From: an uncultured Paraburkholderia sp.
GTDB taxonomy: Bacteria; Pseudomonadota; Gammaproteobacteria; Burkholderiales; Burkholderiaceae
Direction: 5' to 3'
NCBI GenBank assembly: GCA_940746715.1
Contig: CALNWN010000001.1
Location: forward strand, 124,001-188,000
Length of the DNA stretch: 64,000 bases
Part shown: piece by piece, positions 50,591 to 61,387 of the stretch
How positions within the stretch are numbered: the stretch's first letter is position 1
Layout of the letters: each line of letters starts with the position of its first letter
Position numbers and translations under genes: made by a program
Notes under the pieces: generated by a model
Told to the model about the DNA's origin: nothing
Seen by the model: the letters and a program-made list of their open reading frames with translations, nothing else
The model's database searches: none

Positions 50591-51403
50591 TCAGACAGCG
50601 GTGAGCTGCTGCTGATAGCCCTTCAGCACCTCGTCGCGCAGCACGCTCCAGATCTGCGCATGCAACTCGACGAAGCGCGGGTGCGAGCGGATTTCGGCGA
50701 CGTCGCGCGGACGCGGCAAGTCGATCGCGAATTCGCCGATGGGATGCGTGCCCGGCCCCGCCGACAGCACGACCACGCGGTCGGACATGGCGATCGCCTC
50801 GTCGAGATCGTGCGTGATGAAGAGCACGGCCTTGCGTTTCGCAGCCTACAGGTCGAGCAGTTCGTTTTCCATCAGTTGGCGCGTCTGGATGTCGAGCGCG
50901 GAAAACAGCTCGTCCATCAGGATGATGTCCGGATCGAGAATCAGCGTCTGCGCCATCGCGACGCGCTTGCGCATGCCGCCAGACAACTGATGCGGATAGC
51001 GGTCGCCGAAACCGCCGAGGCCCACGCGCTTGAGCCACTCCTCCGCCTTCGCGCGCGCTTCCTGCTGCGGCACGCCGTGGAACGCGAGACCGGCCATCAC
51101 GTTGTCGATAGCGGAGCGGCAGGGCATCAATGCGTCGGCCTGGAACATGTAGCCTGCGCGCCGGTTGATGCCGGTAAGCGGTTCGCCGAACACGCTGACC
51201 GTTCCCGCCGACGGCGCGAGCAAACCCGCGCCGACGTTCAGCAAAGTGGACTTGCCGCAGCCCGTCGGCCCGACCACGGAGACGAACTCGCCCGGCTCGA
51301 TCCGCAACGTCGTGTCCTTGACGGCCGTGTAGCGCTGCGAGCGGTTGTCGCGCGCGGCGAAAGTGCAAGTGATGTTTTCGAGCGCCAGAGCTGCAACGGC
51401 CAT
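50591..51403 (-). pseudogene. ABC importer ATPase (SsuB/TauB type), stop codon
   Basis: From ATG 51403 (MAVAALALENITCTFAARDN) it has Walker A GPTGCGKST, signature LSGGMRKR and Walker B region ILMDELFSALD. TAG at 50846-50848 replaces the Trp codon of LDLWAAKRK, and the same frame continues AVLFITHDLDEAIAMSDRVV (H loop) to 50591. Walker B reads DEL instead of the near-invariant DEP, a possible second, missense lesion. Without the H loop the product cannot hydrolyse ATP normally. It is the middle gene of the importer operon. Confidence 0.88.
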
Positions 51404-51452
51404 CGTTGGACTCGCTTGGTGGATCGGTTTCGGTGTGGGTCGCGGCGCGGCT

Positions 51453-52491
51453 TCACGCCTTGACGGTGGCAAGCGCCTTCTTGACGAAGTCGTTGGTCCA
51501 TGTCTTCGACACGTCGATCGGCTTGCCCTGCACCGTTGCGTCGAACGCCTGCAGGGTTTTGAGCGACGTGGTGGGACCGTCGGCCGGCATCAGGCCGTCG
51601 GGCGACATGGCTTCCTTCACATGCTGCCACGCGTCGAGATACACCGCGCGATCGCCGAGCAGGTAGCTTTCCGGCACCGTGTTGATGAGCTCGGTGCCGG
51701 TGGCCGTCTGCAGCCATTTGAGCGCGCGCACCATCGCATTGGTGAGCGCCTGCGTGGTGTTCGGGTTCTTCGTGATGAAGCTTTGCGATGCATACAGGCA
51801 CCCGGCCGGCATGTCGCCGCCGAACACGCTGCGCGTACCCGCGAGCGTGCGCGTGTCGGAGACGACGCGAATGTCGCCGCTGCGTTCGAGCTTGGTGATC
51901 ACCGGATCGAGGTTCGCGAGCGCGTCGATCTGCCCGGATTGCAACGCGGCAATGGCGCCGGCGCCCGCGCCGACGCCGATGAACGCGACGTCTTTCTCGG
52001 TGAGGCCGCCCTTGGCCAGCACGAAGCTCGCCATGATCGACGTCGAAGAACCCGGCGCGGTCACGCCGATTTTCTTGCCGCGCAGGTCGCCGATCGACTT
52101 GTAGTTCGGCATGGTTTTCTTCGACACCGCGAGCACGATCTGCGGCGCGCGTCCCTGCAGGACAAACTCACGGAACGACTGCTTTTGCGCCTGCAATAGC
52201 AGCGTGTGTTCGAACGCGCCCGACACCACGTCCGCGCTGCCGCCCACCGCCGCCTTCAACGCTTGCGAGCCGCCGGCGAAGTCGGATATCTCGACGTCGA
52301 GCCCTTCGTCCTTGAAGAAATTGCGGCGCTCGGCAATCGTGAGCGGCAGATAGTAGAAGAAGGTTCTTGCCGCCGACAGCAATGGCGACCTTCGTGGTTT
52401 CCAGTTTGCCCTGCGCGAAAGCGAGCGGTGTGGCCGCGAGCGTGGCGCCCGCGAGCGCGGCGGTACCGGCGAGGAAGCTTCTGCGATGCAT
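51453..52491 (-). pseudogene. ABC importer substrate-binding protein (SsuA/NMT1-like), frameshifted
   Basis: The start at 52491 (MHRRSFLAGTAALAGATLAA) gives a twin-Arg-like or Sec signal peptide ending FAQ. One extra A near 52366 shifts the frame after VAIAVGGK. The body continues cleanly as TFFYYLPLTIAERRNFFKDE and SIGDLRGKKIGVTAPGSSTS, typical of the NMT1/SsuA periplasmic binding fold, to 51453. It heads the operon with the ATPase and permease. The likely ligand class is alkyl sulfonate, taurine, nitrate or pyrimidine-precursor; it cannot be narrowed from sequence alone. Confidence 0.87.
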
Positions 52492-53048
52492 GTTTGTTGT
52501 CTCCGAGGCTCGTGCAAACTCTGGTCTTGCGATTTTTTTGTCGGGCTGCGGCGGTCGTTGCTCACACAACTTGTTGCGCATGCAACCTTGCGATGTGGTC
52601 TGCATCATAACCTAGCGATTGCAGGAATCCGTATGTTCACCCAGCTCGGGGCCAAGCCAGCGCGTCTCGCCGGGTGTCTCCGAGAGTTTCGGCGTGACCG
52701 CCGGCAGCGTGATCTCGCGGCCGTCCTGCCACTTGAAGCGCTGGATCATCTGACGCGCCATGTACTGCGGATCGGTGAACATATCGGCCACGCTGTAGAT
52801 GCGGCCCACCGGCACGTCGGCGGCATTGCGCACCGCGAGCGCTTCGTCGATGGTGCGCGTGGCGAGCCAGGCGGCAATCGCCGCGTCGATCTCCTGGGTG
52901 CGCGGCACGCGGCCGTCGTTGTGCGCGAGCGCGGGGTCGTTCGCGAGATCCTCGCGCTCGATGGCAAGCATCAGGCGCCTGAAAATCGGATCGCTATTGC
53001 CGCCGATCACGATGCTGCCGTCGCGGCACGGATAGGTGTTCGACGGCA

Positions 53049-53056
53049 CAATCAAT
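53049..53056. repeat. 4-bp tandem duplication in the CoA transferase gene
   Basis: CAAT is repeated (ATTG on the coding strand). Removing one copy restores LPGIVPSNTY. Confidence 0.8.
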
Positions 53057-53733
53057 GCCCGGCAGCGACGCGCCGGTGCGCTCGCGCACCATGCCATAGA
53101 CGCCGTACTCGGGCACCACGCTTTCCATCATGTTGAAGACGGCCTCGTACAGCGCGACGTCGACCACCTGCCCCTTGCCGCCGTTCACCTGCTTGTGATG
53201 CAGCGCCATCAGTGCGCCGATCACGCCGTGCAGCGCCGCAATCGAATCGCCGATCGAAATACCGATGCGCGGCGGCGGCAAATCCGGGTAACCCGTAATA
53301 TGCCGCAGACCGCCCATCGACTCGGCAATCGCGCCGAAGCCGGGCCGGTCGCGATACGGTCCGGTCTGGCCGTAGCCGGAAAGACGCACCATCACGAGGC
53401 CGGGATTCTCCGCCGACAGCACGTCGTAGCCGAGCCCGAGCTTCTCCAGCAGCCCGGGCCGGAAATTCTCGACGACGATGTCTGCCTCCGGCGCGAGGCG
53501 GCGCACGATCTCCTTGCCCTCCTCGGCCTTCAGATTGATCGTGATGGACTTCTTGTTGCGCGCCTGCACGGCCCACCAGAGCGACGTACCGCCCACTTCC
53601 GGATAAAGCTTGCGCCACTTGCGCAGCGGGTCGCCGCCTTTCGGATCTTCGATCTTGATGACGTCGTCGCCGAACTCGCCGAGAAAACGCGCGGCAAACG
53701 GGCCCGCGATCAGCGTGCCGAGTTCGAGCACCT

Positions 53734-53741
53734 TCACTCAC
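53734..53741. repeat. 4-bp tandem duplication near the CoA transferase start
   Basis: TCAC is repeated (GTGA on the coding strand). Removing one copy joins GPLAGVKVLELGTLIAG in one frame. Confidence 0.8.
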
Positions 53742-53912
53742 GCCCGCGAGCGGGCCGGGCGGAGTTTGCGGCGCCTCGTGGGCGCCGGGTTGGGGCGTTG
53801 CGCTCATAGTCTCCTTTGTTCTGTTCGTGAACGCGGCAAAGCGGGCGTTCTGCTGGCGTTCTGCCCACACCGTGCTCGTGCGCCGCTGTGAATCGCTCGC
53901 GCGTCGCCGCGG

Positions 53913-54509
53913 CTACATCGAGCGGCGGTCGAGCATCGCACGGGCGATCGTGCCCGCGTCGACATATTCCAGTTCGCCGCCCACCGGCACGCCGCGGGCC
54001 AGACGCGTGACGGCAAGCCCGCGCGCCTTGAGCGTTTGCCCGAGGTAATGCGCGGTGGCTTCGCCTTCGTTGGTGAAATTGGTGGCGAGCACGACTTCCT
54101 TCACGACACCGTCGGATGCGCGCTTCACCAGCCGGTCGAAATGTATCTCCTTGGGACCGATGCCGTCGAGCGGACTCAGCCGGCCCATCAGCACGAAATA
54201 GAGCCCGCGGTAGGTCATGGTCTGCTCGAGCATGATCTGGTCGGCGGGCGTTTCGACGACGCACAGCAAGGTCGGATCGCGCTCAGGGTCGAGACACACT
54301 TCGCAGATCTGCGCTTCGGTAAAGGTGTTGCACTTCTCGCAGTGCTGCAGATGCTCGGTTGCGAACAGCAGCGCGCGGCCGAGCTTCTCGGCGCCGTCGC
54401 GGTCGTGCTGCATCAGGTGGTACGCCATGCGTTGCGCGGACTTCGGCCCGACTCCGGGCAGCGCGCGCAGCGCTTCGACGAGCGCCGACAAGGCGGAAGG
54501 TTGTTTCAT
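53913..54509 (-). CDS. recR: recombination mediator protein RecR
   Basis: RecR works with RecO/RecF to load RecA at gaps. The N-terminal helix-hairpin-helix ([20 protein letters not shown]), the zinc finger ([17 protein letters not shown]) and the TOPRIM domain ([36 protein letters not shown]) are all present. It is 198 residues, intact and full length. It is the last gene of the ffs-dnaX-ybaB-recR neighbourhood; ybaB is unusually far upstream (355 bases). Confidence 0.96.
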   Translation of the reverse strand: MKQPSALSALVEALRALPGVGPKSAQRMAYHLMQHDRDGAEKLGRALLFATEHLQHCEKCNTFTEAQICEVCLDPERDPTLLCVVETPADQIMLEQTMTYRGLYFVLMGRLSPLDGIGPKEIHFDRLVKRASDGVVKEVVLATNFTNEGEATAHYLGQTLKARGLAVTRLARGVPVGGELEYVDAGTIARAMLDRRSM

Positions 54510-54864
54510 GCGGATCGGCGTCGAGTTGGATGATGCCCGGGCATGGGTCGCGAGTGCGGCTTGTTGCTGCTTGGTTTCGGCTCGTTTTCGCCTTGTTACC
54601 GCTTGCTACGGACTGGCTCGAGCGGATTCTGCCGCGCGTCGGCGGTCTGCGCACGGATTGCGCAGGACAGCCCTCTTGCAGCCATGTCGAAAACCGCGCG
54701 AGCAGCGAGGCGCGATTCGCCGCGGCAAAGCGCGACGGCGAACGGCGCCGCGAGGCGTGAGTGCATCGGCCCAATGGGAGCCGCGACTGCGCGCCGTGGC
54801 TCTTGCACTGCACACACGCCGTTCGCAGCTTCGCCGCTTGGCCGAGTTTCGCCTGACGCGTCGC
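54510..54864. other. 355-bp gap between ybaB and recR, no gene seen
   Basis: In many bacteria ybaB and recR are almost contiguous. Here the spacer has open frames on several strands, but none has a ribosome site, recognisable protein or consistent codon bias. It may be the eroded remnant of an inserted gene or simply spacer. Confidence 0.4.
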
Positions 54865-55191
54865 TCAGAACGGCAGCCTGAAGCCCGGCGGCAGCGGCAG
54901 GCCCGAGGTCATGCCGCCCATCTTTTCCTGAGCGGTGGCCTCGGCCTTGCGCACGGCGTCGTTGAATGCAGCGGTGACGAGGTCTTCGAGCATGTCCTTG
55001 TCGTCGGCGAGCAGGCTCGGGTCGATCGACACGCGGCGCACGTCGTTCTTGCAGGTCATCGTGATTTTGACGAGACCCGCGCCCGACTGCCCCTCGACTT
55101 CGATCTGAGCGAGCTGCTCCTGCATCTTCTTCATGTTTTCCTGCATCTGCTGGGCTTGCTTCATTAGCCCGGCGAGTTGACCTTTCATCAT
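54865..55191 (-). CDS. ybaB: nucleoid-associated protein YbaB/EbfC
   Basis: YbaB is a small dimeric DNA-binding protein. The 108-residue sequence [20 protein letters not shown] has the Met/Gln-rich N-terminal helix, the sheet with [20 protein letters not shown], and the C-terminal helix [27 protein letters not shown] precedes the start. It lies 50 bases downstream of dnaX, the usual operon arrangement. Intact. Confidence 0.95.
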   Translation of the reverse strand: MMKGQLAGLMKQAQQMQENMKKMQEQLAQIEVEGQSGAGLVKITMTCKNDVRRVSIDPSLLADDKDMLEDLVTAAFNDAVRKAEATAQEKMGGMTSGLPLPPGFRLPF

Positions 55192-55241
55192 GGAAATGCT
55201 CCTTCTTGATAGCGTGAAATTCGGGAATCGCGCGCGGCGAA

Positions 55242-57845
55242 TCAGTGAACCTGGGATGCGCCGTTCGGACCGGCGTCTGGCGTAATCGGGCGGATCGAGC
55301 CCGGCACGATGCTCGCGCCGAATTCGCGGATCAGCGACTGCACGAACGGATCGGCGCTGATCTCGCGCTCCGCTTCCTGCTGGCGTTGGGCGCGCATCGC
55401 CGCGTCGTGAGCCGCAGCGGTGCGGCGCGCCGGGCCGACTTCCACCACCACGTCGACATTTTGACCGAGCTTGTCGGCGAGCGCCGCCTTGAGCTTCGCG
55501 ACCTGCGAGATCTCCGCGTACTGCGGCACGGGCACGTTCAGCTTGAGCGTGTTGCCTTCGAGCGCCATCAGTTCGCTGTTGAACGCGAGCTGATACGAGA
55601 TGCCCTTGAGCGGCAGGTCGACGGCGAGCGCCGGCCAGTCGCCCGTAAAGCCGAGCGGATCGAGCGGCACGGCAGGCGGCAGCGGGCGCTGATCGACGAC
55701 GGGCGCAGCCGCCGGCGCGTTCACGCGGACATCGTCAGGACCGCTGTCGAAGACCGGCATGAAGTTGTCGTCCGGCGGGCCGTAGTAACCGTCATCCGAT
55801 GCGGAAAGCGGCATGTAGTCGTCCGGCGGGATGTCGTCCCACGGCGGCACCGGCGAGCCGGTTTGCCGGGCGTCGTTGCGCGCCGCCGCTGGGGCCGGCT
55901 GCGGCGATTGGGGCGATTGGGGCGATTGCCCAGATTGCCCCGACGCGCGGCCAGCCGCCGCGGGCTGCGGGGCGGCAACCGGTGCGTTCAGTTCGGCGGG
56001 CGGTGTGATTGACGCCACCGGTGCGGCCGGTGTGGCGTCCGGCGCGGTTGCCGTCCCGCTGGACGTACCGTCGGACGCGGCGCTAGCCGATCTTTCGGCT
56101 GCGACAACAGGCGCTATTTCCGAAGACGCGTTGCTGGCCGCTGCTTGTTCTGGCGCTGGTGCGCCCGGCGCATCGGCGGGAACTCGAGTCGCTGCGGGGT
56201 CGAGCGGCGCGTCGTCCCAAGGCGCGAGCGCCGGCGCCGAGGCGGCCTCCGAAACTGCGAAACGCTCACCCGAAACTGCAGACTCGCCGACATGCGACGG
56301 CGCAGAGGGGGCATGCTCGGGCGCAGCGGAGACCGGCTCAGCCTCGATCCCTTGGCCTGGTTCAGGAGCCGCCGGTTTCCCGGTTCCACTTTCAGCCACT
56401 GGCGCCGCAGCGCGGTGCCCGTCGCGCTCGACGGCTGCATTGGGTGCACCGTCGCGAGTCGGCTCCACAGCAGGGGTCGCCTCGGATGCCGCGGCAGAAC
56501 CGGTCTTTTGCGAATCTCGCATCGGCGGCGCAACTGGCGCCGGGTGGGTCGAGCCCGTCCGGCCCGGCGCCGCGATAGAAGCAACAGCGGACGACGCAGC
56601 AGACGAACCAGCGGACAAAGCCACAGTCGAACCCGCCCCCGACGAAGCCGACGCCCGTTGCTGCGCGGCCACGGCAGGCGCGCCGGTCTGCCTCGCTCCG
56701 CCCGCGCCGGCCTGACCGGACGCCCTGCCCGGGCCTGACGCGTCGCCACCGCCGCCCGTCGGCGCCGGCTCGAAAGCCAGCATGCGCAAGAGCGTCATCG
56801 TAAAGCCGGCGTATTCGTCCGGAGCAAGGCCGAGTTCGCTGCGCCCGATCGTCGCGATCTGATAGAATAACTGCACCTTTTCGGCGCTGAGCGTGTTGGC
56901 GAAGCGCCGCAGGTCGCCGGCCTCCGGCCACTCGTCGAGCACCGACGACGGCGCGAACTGCGCCCACGCAATGCGGTGCAGCAGGCTCGCGAGATCCTGC
57001 AGCGCGGTGGAGAACGACAGGCTGCGCAGCGACATTTCGTCGGCGATCGACAACACCGCCGCGCCGTCGCCTTGCGCGAGCGCGTCGAGCAGGCGAATCA
57101 GGTAGCTCTGATCGAGCGCGCCGAGCATGCCGCGCACCGCCTCTTCATTGACCTGATTGGCCGAATAGGCGATGGCCTGGTCGGTCAGCGAAAGCGCGTC
57201 GCGCATCGAGCCGTCGGCGGCGCGCGCGAGGAGGCGCAACGCTTGCGCCTCGTACGGCACTTTCTCCTCGCCGAGAATGTGTTCTAGGTGCGAGACGATA
57301 TGACCGGCCGGCATCTGCTTCAGATTGAATTGCAGACAGCGCGACAGCACCGTGACCGGGATTTTCTGCGGGTCGGTGGTGGCGAGAATGAACTTGACGT
57401 GCGGCGGCGGCTCTTCCAGCGTCTTCAGCATGGCGTTGAAGGCGTGGTTCGTGAGCATGTGCACTTCGTCGATCATGTAGACCTTGAAGCGCGCGTCGAC
57501 CGGCGCATATACCGCCCGTTCGAGCAGTGCCGCCATTTCGTCGACGCCGCGGTTGCTCGCCGCATCCATCTCGACATAATCGACAAAGCGCCCTTCGTCG
57601 ATCTCGCGACACGCGCGACATACGCCGCACGGCGTGGCGCTCACGCCGGTTTCGCAATTCAGCGCCTTCGAAAAGATGCGCGACAGCGTCGTCTTGCCGA
57701 CGCCCCGCGTGCCGGTAAACAGATAGGCGTAGTGCAGACGGCCGCCATCGAGCGCGTGCGTGAGCGCGCGCACCACGTGCTCCTGTCCGACGAGCGAGGC
57801 GAAATCCTTCGGCCGCCATTTGCGTGCGAGAACTTGATAGGTCAT
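55242..57845 (-). CDS. dnaX: DNA polymerase III subunits gamma/tau DnaX
   Basis: DnaX is the clamp-loader ATPase. It begins [20 protein letters not shown], has Walker [13 protein letters not shown], a zinc module ([16 protein letters not shown]), MIDEVHML and the sensor region [20 protein letters not shown] low-complexity Ala/Pro/Ser/Gly linker spans about residues 380-690, and the C-terminal tau domain ([19 protein letters not shown]) would bind polymerase alpha. I saw no obvious A-run frameshift signal for a gamma form. It is 867 residues, intact, downstream of the SRP RNA. Confidence 0.96.
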   Translation of the reverse strand: MTYQVLARKWRPKDFASLVGQEHVVRALTHALDGGRLHYAYLFTGTRGVGKTTLSRIFSKALNCETGVSATPCGVCRACREIDEGRFVDYVEMDAASNRGVDEMAALLERAVYAPVDARFKVYMIDEVHMLTNHAFNAMLKTLEEPPPHVKFILATTDPQKIPVTVLSRCLQFNLKQMPAGHIVSHLEHILGEEKVPYEAQALRLLARAADGSMRDALSLTDQAIAYSANQVNEEAVRGMLGALDQSYLIRLLDALAQGDGAAVLSIADEMSLRSLSFSTALQDLASLLHRIAWAQFAPSSVLDEWPEAGDLRRFANTLSAEKVQLFYQIATIGRSELGLAPDEYAGFTMTLLRMLAFEPAPTGGGGDASGPGRASGQAGAGGARQTGAPAVAAQQRASASSGAGSTVALSAGSSAASSAVASIAAPGRTGSTHPAPVAPPMRDSQKTGSAAASEATPAVEPTRDGAPNAAVERDGHRAAAPVAESGTGKPAAPEPGQGIEAEPVSAAPEHAPSAPSHVGESAVSGERFAVSEAASAPALAPWDDAPLDPAATRVPADAPGAPAPEQAAASNASSEIAPVVAAERSASAASDGTSSGTATAPDATPAAPVASITPPAELNAPVAAPQPAAAGRASGQSGQSPQSPQSPQPAPAAARNDARQTGSPVPPWDDIPPDDYMPLSASDDGYYGPPDDNFMPVFDSGPDDVRVNAPAAAPVVDQRPLPPAVPLDPLGFTGDWPALAVDLPLKGISYQLAFNSELMALEGNTLKLNVPVPQYAEISQVAKLKAALADKLGQNVDVVVEVGPARRTAAAHDAAMRAQRQQEAEREISADPFVQSLIREFGASIVPGSIRPITPDAGPNGASQVH
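55903..55938. repeat. 9-bp tandem repeat in dnaX linker
   Basis: GGCGATTGG occurs at 55903-55911 and 55912-55920, followed by the variants GGCGATTGC and CCAGATTGC. It encodes Ser-Pro-Gln triplets (and a Ser-Gly-Gln variant) in the disordered linker. The units are in frame, so length changes are tolerated. Confidence 0.75.
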
Positions 57846-58179
57846 CCGGGAATTGTATCAGTAACAATGGCGCGCAAAACCGATCCGGGCGCCCGCGCGA
57901 ACCTGCGGCAGGCGCCGATTGAAGCCGGCTAATGGATCGATAGAAAAAAATAGTCGCGTGAGGCGTTGAGTCTTCTGCGCCGTTGTCCGACAGTGCAGGC
58001 ACGCCCGCAGCGCGGAAACACGTAGAACCCGGCCGCCTCAGCTGGCAGGCGAAGCAAAACCCGCATCTGAAGCGACGCTATCTGACGAAACTCAAGGGAA
58101 AGACGACGGAAGAAGCAGGAGGAAGCGGGACAAGCTGGAGAAAAAAAGAAGCGCGACAGGACGAACAGAAGGAGGAAGG
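57846..58179. other. dnaX leader region with purine-rich strand, no gene seen
   Basis: This 334-bp gap lies between the SRP RNA 3' end and dnaX. From about 58085 to 58182 the top strand is strongly purine-rich (GGAAGAAGCAGGAGGAAGCG and similar), so transcripts from the ffs promoter would carry a pyrimidine-rich leader with a run of seven U near 58140-58146. That run could act in ffs 3' end formation. No protein gene is supported. Confidence 0.45.
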
Positions 58180-58276
58180 TGACGAGCCCGATCCTCGGCA
58201 CTGGTGGAAAACGGCTGTGGCTGCTTCGTTCCCGACCTGACCAGGTTGACCATCCCTCCATGCGAGGAGGCCCGTC
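58180..58276 (-). ncRNA. ffs: signal recognition particle 4.5S RNA
   Basis: Read on the minus strand, the core contains ACCTGGTCAGGTCGGGAACG followed by AAGCAGCCACAGC, the conserved domain IV asymmetric loop and GGGA-type tetraloop region that binds Ffh. Flanking arms (GGGCCTCCTCG at the 5' side, CGAGGATCGGGCTCG at the 3' side) pair to close the rod. The gene lies upstream of dnaX, a known arrangement in this group. Ends are estimated to within a few bases. Confidence 0.93.
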
Positions 58277-58283
58277 ATGAAAT

Positions 58284-58289
58284 ATTCTA
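58284..58289 (-). promoter_or_regulatory. likely -10 element of ffs
   Basis: TAGAAT on the minus strand ends about 8 bases before the predicted 5' end of the SRP RNA, the right distance for a -10 box. No convincing -35 box was found at 17 bp. Confidence 0.5.
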
Positions 58290-58715
58290 TCATTGCCGCG
58301 CGCTTTGCGCGAGTGAGCAAGTGCAAAGCGGGAGAAAGGCGCAGAACATGCGCTGGATCGCCCACCTTCAGGCCTGTCCCGTTCGCGCGCGCCGTTCTCT
58401 TGAGTTTGCGCGCCGAGCCTCCACATACGCTACGTCGCAGTTGATGAAACACGGTGGCACTTCATCGGCAGCCGTCGGCCCCGCTGCCCCTGATGACTAC
58501 TATCGCCCCCAGCAACGCATAGCGAATTAAGCTAAACTGCCGTACGGATGACCCGCAAGCGCGAGCCTTCCACCCCTGCCGAACGGTCTCGGACTTTTCG
58601 CGCGTAGGCGGCGAGGATTGGCGAGTGCGGCTAAGCGAACGAAAGTTTCCCTAGGTTTTGACGTATCGTGGCGAGCAATTCAGGCGGGCCTCGAACCGAT
58701 AGAGGTATTCATACA
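58290..58715. other. ffs-trxA intergenic region, no gene seen
   Basis: This 426-bp region separates the divergent ffs and trxA. Open frames here have no ribosome sites. A TTGACG at 58658-58663 resembles a -35 box for trxA, but no good -10 follows at the usual distance. Confidence 0.4.
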
Positions 58716-59042
58716 ATGAGCGAACAAATCAAGCATATCAGCGACGCATCGTTCGAACAGGACGTCGTGAAATCCGATAAACCCGTGCTGCTCGACTTCT
58801 GGGCCGAGTGGTGCGGTCCGTGCAAGATGATCGCGCCGATCCTCGACGAAGTCGCCAAGGATTACGCCGATCGCCTGCAAATCGCCAAGATCAATGTCGA
58901 CGAACATCAATCGACGCCGGTCAAGTTCGGCGTGCGCGGCATCCCCACGCTGATCCTGTTCAAGAACGGCGCTGTCGCCGCGCAAAAGGTCGGCGCATTG
59001 TCGAAGTCGCAACTCACCGCATTCCTCGACGGCAACCTGTAA
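58716..59042 (+). CDS. trxA: thioredoxin
   Basis: Thioredoxin is the general cytoplasmic disulfide reductase. The active site is [11 protein letters not shown] at about residues 28-38; the cis-Pro loop RGIPTLILF and the C-terminal helix are present. ATG 58716 ([20 protein letters not shown]) has AGAGG upstream. It is 108 residues and intact. rho lies 270 bases downstream, a conserved trxA-rho arrangement. Confidence 0.96.
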   Translation: MSEQIKHISDASFEQDVVKSDKPVLLDFWAEWCGPCKMIAPILDEVAKDYADRLQIAKINVDEHQSTPVKFGVRGIPTLILFKNGAVAAQKVGALSKSQLTAFLDGNL

Positions 59043-59312
59043 AGCGCTCGCGCGGGCGCGCCGCGCGGTCCACCCGGACCCGCCTCGCGCCCGCGCCGCA
59101 TTGCTATCTTAATTGCTGTCCTATATTGGCTTTTGTTGTCAGCCGGCAACGTTTCTCTTCAGAAAGATGCCGTGCCGGCCCACTGGCGGAAACTGGCGTG
59201 TGCTATGCTAGAATCCGCAAAACGTCGAAAAGACGTGTAAGTCCTTGAGCGGTTCCGCTCACTTCTCCTCCCAGACTTCATTTCGTCGCACCTTCTCCTG
59301 CGGGTTCTCCGT

Positions 59313-60581
59313 ATGCATTTATCCGAGCTTAAGACTCTGCACGTCTCCGAATTGATCGAGATGGCCAATGGCCTCGAGATCGAAAGTGCGAACCGCCTGC
59401 GCAAGCAGGAATTGATGTTCGCCATTCTAAAAAAACGAGCCAAAACGGGCGACATGATCTTCGGCGACGGCACGCTTGAAGTGCTGCCGGACGGCTTCGG
59501 CTTCCTGCGTTCGCCGGAAATCTCCTACCTCGCCAGCACGGATGACATCTACATCAGTCCGTCGCAAATCCGCCGCTTCAACCTGCATACGGGCGACACG
59601 ATCGAAGGCGAAGTGCGGACGCCGAAAGACGGCGAGCGCTATTTCGCGCTGGTGAAGGTGGACAAGGTCAACGGCCAGCCGCCGGAGGCCTCGAAGCACA
59701 AGATCATGTTCGAAAACCTCACGCCGCTGCACCCGAACAAGTTGCTGCTGCTCGAACGTGAAATGCGCGGCGAAGAGAATGTGACGGGCCGCATCATCGA
59801 CATGATCGCGCCTATCGGCAAGGGCCAGCGCAGCCTGCTGGTCGCCTCGCCGAAGTCAGGCAAGACGGTGATGCTTCAGCACATCGCGCATGCCATCAAG
59901 CAGAATCATCCCGACGTCGTGCTGTTCGTTCTGCTGATCGACGAGCGTCCGGAAGAAGTGACGGAAATGCAGCGCTCGGTAGGGGGCGAAGTGATCGCGT
60001 CCACGTTCGACGAACCTGCCGCGCGTCATGTGCAGGTCGCCGAAATGGTGATCGAAAAAGCCAAACGCCTCGTCGAAATGAAGAACGACGTGGTCATTCT
60101 GCTCGACTCGATCACGCGTCTCGCGCGTGCGTACAACACGGTCGTGCCGGCTTCGGGCAAGGTGCTGACGGGCGGTGTGGACGCGAACGCGCTGCAACGT
60201 CCGAAGCGCTTCTTCGGCGCCGCGCGCAATATCGAGGAAGGCGGCTCGCTCACCATCATCGGCACGGCGCTGATCGAAACCGGCAGCCGCATGGACGACG
60301 TGATCTACGAAGAATTCAAGGGCACCGGCAACATGGAAGTGCACCTCGAGCGCCGTCTCGCCGAGAAGCGCGTGTATCCGTCCATCAATCTGAACAAGTC
60401 GGGCACGCGCCGCGAAGAACTGCTCATCAAACCCGAAGTGCTGCAAAAAATCTGGGTGCTGCGCAAGTTCATTCACGACATGGACGAAGTCGAGTCCATG
60501 GAATTCCTGCTCGACAAGATCCGCCAGACCAAGAGCAACTCCGAGTTCTTCGACATGATGCGTCGCGGCGGCGGCAGTTAA
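59313..60581 (+). CDS. rho: transcription termination factor Rho
   Basis: Rho is the hexameric RNA helicase that ends untranslated transcripts. The N-terminal RNA-binding domain ([35 protein letters not shown] cold-shock fold) precedes the ATPase with Walker [12 protein letters not shown], Walker [17 protein letters not shown] and the Q/R loops [20 protein letters not shown]. It is 422 residues and intact. The leader of roughly 100 bases contains a small hairpin (GAGCGG/CCGCTC near 59249-59262), compatible with autogenous attenuation, though this is not shown. Confidence 0.97.
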   Translation: MHLSELKTLHVSELIEMANGLEIESANRLRKQELMFAILKKRAKTGDMIFGDGTLEVLPDGFGFLRSPEISYLASTDDIYISPSQIRRFNLHTGDTIEGEVRTPKDGERYFALVKVDKVNGQPPEASKHKIMFENLTPLHPNKLLLLEREMRGEENVTGRIIDMIAPIGKGQRSLLVASPKSGKTVMLQHIAHAIKQNHPDVVLFVLLIDERPEEVTEMQRSVGGEVIASTFDEPAARHVQVAEMVIEKAKRLVEMKNDVVILLDSITRLARAYNTVVPASGKVLTGGVDANALQRPKRFFGAARNIEEGGSLTIIGTALIETGSRMDDVIYEEFKGTGNMEVHLERRLAEKRVYPSINLNKSGTRREELLIKPEVLQKIWVLRKFIHDMDEVESMEFLLDKIRQTKSNSEFFDMMRRGGGS

Positions 60582-60608
60582 GCCGCGCGTCGATTCAAGC
60601 TTCATCCG

Positions 60609-60640
60609 AAAACCGCTTGTCGCCGACGAGCGGTTTTTTT
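60609..60640 (+). terminator. intrinsic terminator after rho
   Basis: AAAACCGCT (60609-60617) pairs with AGCGGTTTT (60629-60637), followed by a T run to 60640. Confidence 0.88.
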
Positions 60641-60761
60641 CGTCCCGCGGTTTTGCGTCGGCGCAGATCTCGCAGCATGGTTCCCGCAACGGCAAACCTA
60701 TACGTGAACGTACACGTTGCAGTACAATCCGAACCGTAACTCACTGTGGATGCTGCCACCC

Positions 60762-61387
60762 ATGTCGACCGACTTGCCTGCCCTTCTGACCGTACGCGAC
60801 GCCGCGGAGCGCCTCGGCGTTACGCCGCGCACGTTGAAATACTACGAGGAGCGCGGACTCGTCTCGCCCGCGCGCACAGCGAAGGCCGCTACCGGCTCTA
60901 CGACGAGCAGGATATGCTGCGTTTTGGGCGCATCCTGCGTTTGCGTTCGCTCGGGTTCTCGCTGCAAGGCATCACGGAAATGCTTAAGCGGCCGCTCGAA
61001 CCGGTCGAGGGCAAACAGCGTTTTTCGACCGAATCGCTGCGGCAGATTCATGACGCGATCGCCGAGCAGGTCGACGCGCTAGACGCGCGCATACAAGCCA
61101 TGCGCCGCGAGCTGAAGGAAGCGCAAAAGCTGCGCGACGAACTCAGCCCGGATCTCGACTATCTGAAGCGCCGTCTGGCGGGCGAGAACGCTGACGCCCT
61201 GCTCGAGCAGCGTCGCAGCGCACGAGCGAAAGGCGGCAAGGCGCGCAAGACGGCGAGCGCCCCCAAATCGGACCAATCGGACCAATCCGCCACAAGGCGC
61301 AAAGCCGAGTCCGCTGCGGATTCCGCAACAAAGCCCGCCAGACGCACCAGAGCACCCCGCGCCGCCGCGGCGCGCGAGCGGTCATGA
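60762..61387 (+). pseudogene. MerR-family transcriptional regulator, frameshifted
   Basis: From ATG 60762 it reads MSTDLPALLTVRDAAERLGV and PRTLKYYEERGLVSPAR, the MerR helix-turn-helix. Two extra bases (a CA doubling) near 60878 shift the frame, and the rest (SEGRYRLYDEQDMLRFGRIL, then a coiled coil and a Lys/Ala-rich tail with a tandem SDQ repeat) lies in another frame to 61387. It overlaps the start of the MFS gene by 4 bases, so it was probably that transporter's local regulator. Confidence 0.85.

Larger units (their letters stand above)
52612..53807 (-). pseudogene. CaiB/BaiF family CoA transferase, two 4-bp duplications
   Basis: ATG 53807 follows AAAGGAG and reads MSATPQPGAHEAPQTPPGPL. 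A 4-bp tandem duplication (53734-53741) shifts the frame just before VLELGTLIAGPFAARFLGEF. The long central part includes the nucleophile region (VENFRPGLLEKLGLGYDVLS; LSGYGQTGPYRDRPGFGAIA). A second 4-bp duplication (53049-53056) shifts it again inside SLPGIVPSNTYPCRDG, and the rest runs cleanly to 52612. Class III CoA transferases move CoA between organic acids. The gene would be about 395 residues. Confidence 0.9.

Noticed and set aside
55903..55938. dnaX 9-bp repeat as a decay lesion
   Set aside because: The repeat units are in frame and lie in a disordered linker; the gene is open throughout.
55242..57845. Programmed frameshift for a DnaX gamma form
   Set aside because: No A-run slippery site with following hairpin was visible in the GC-rich linker.
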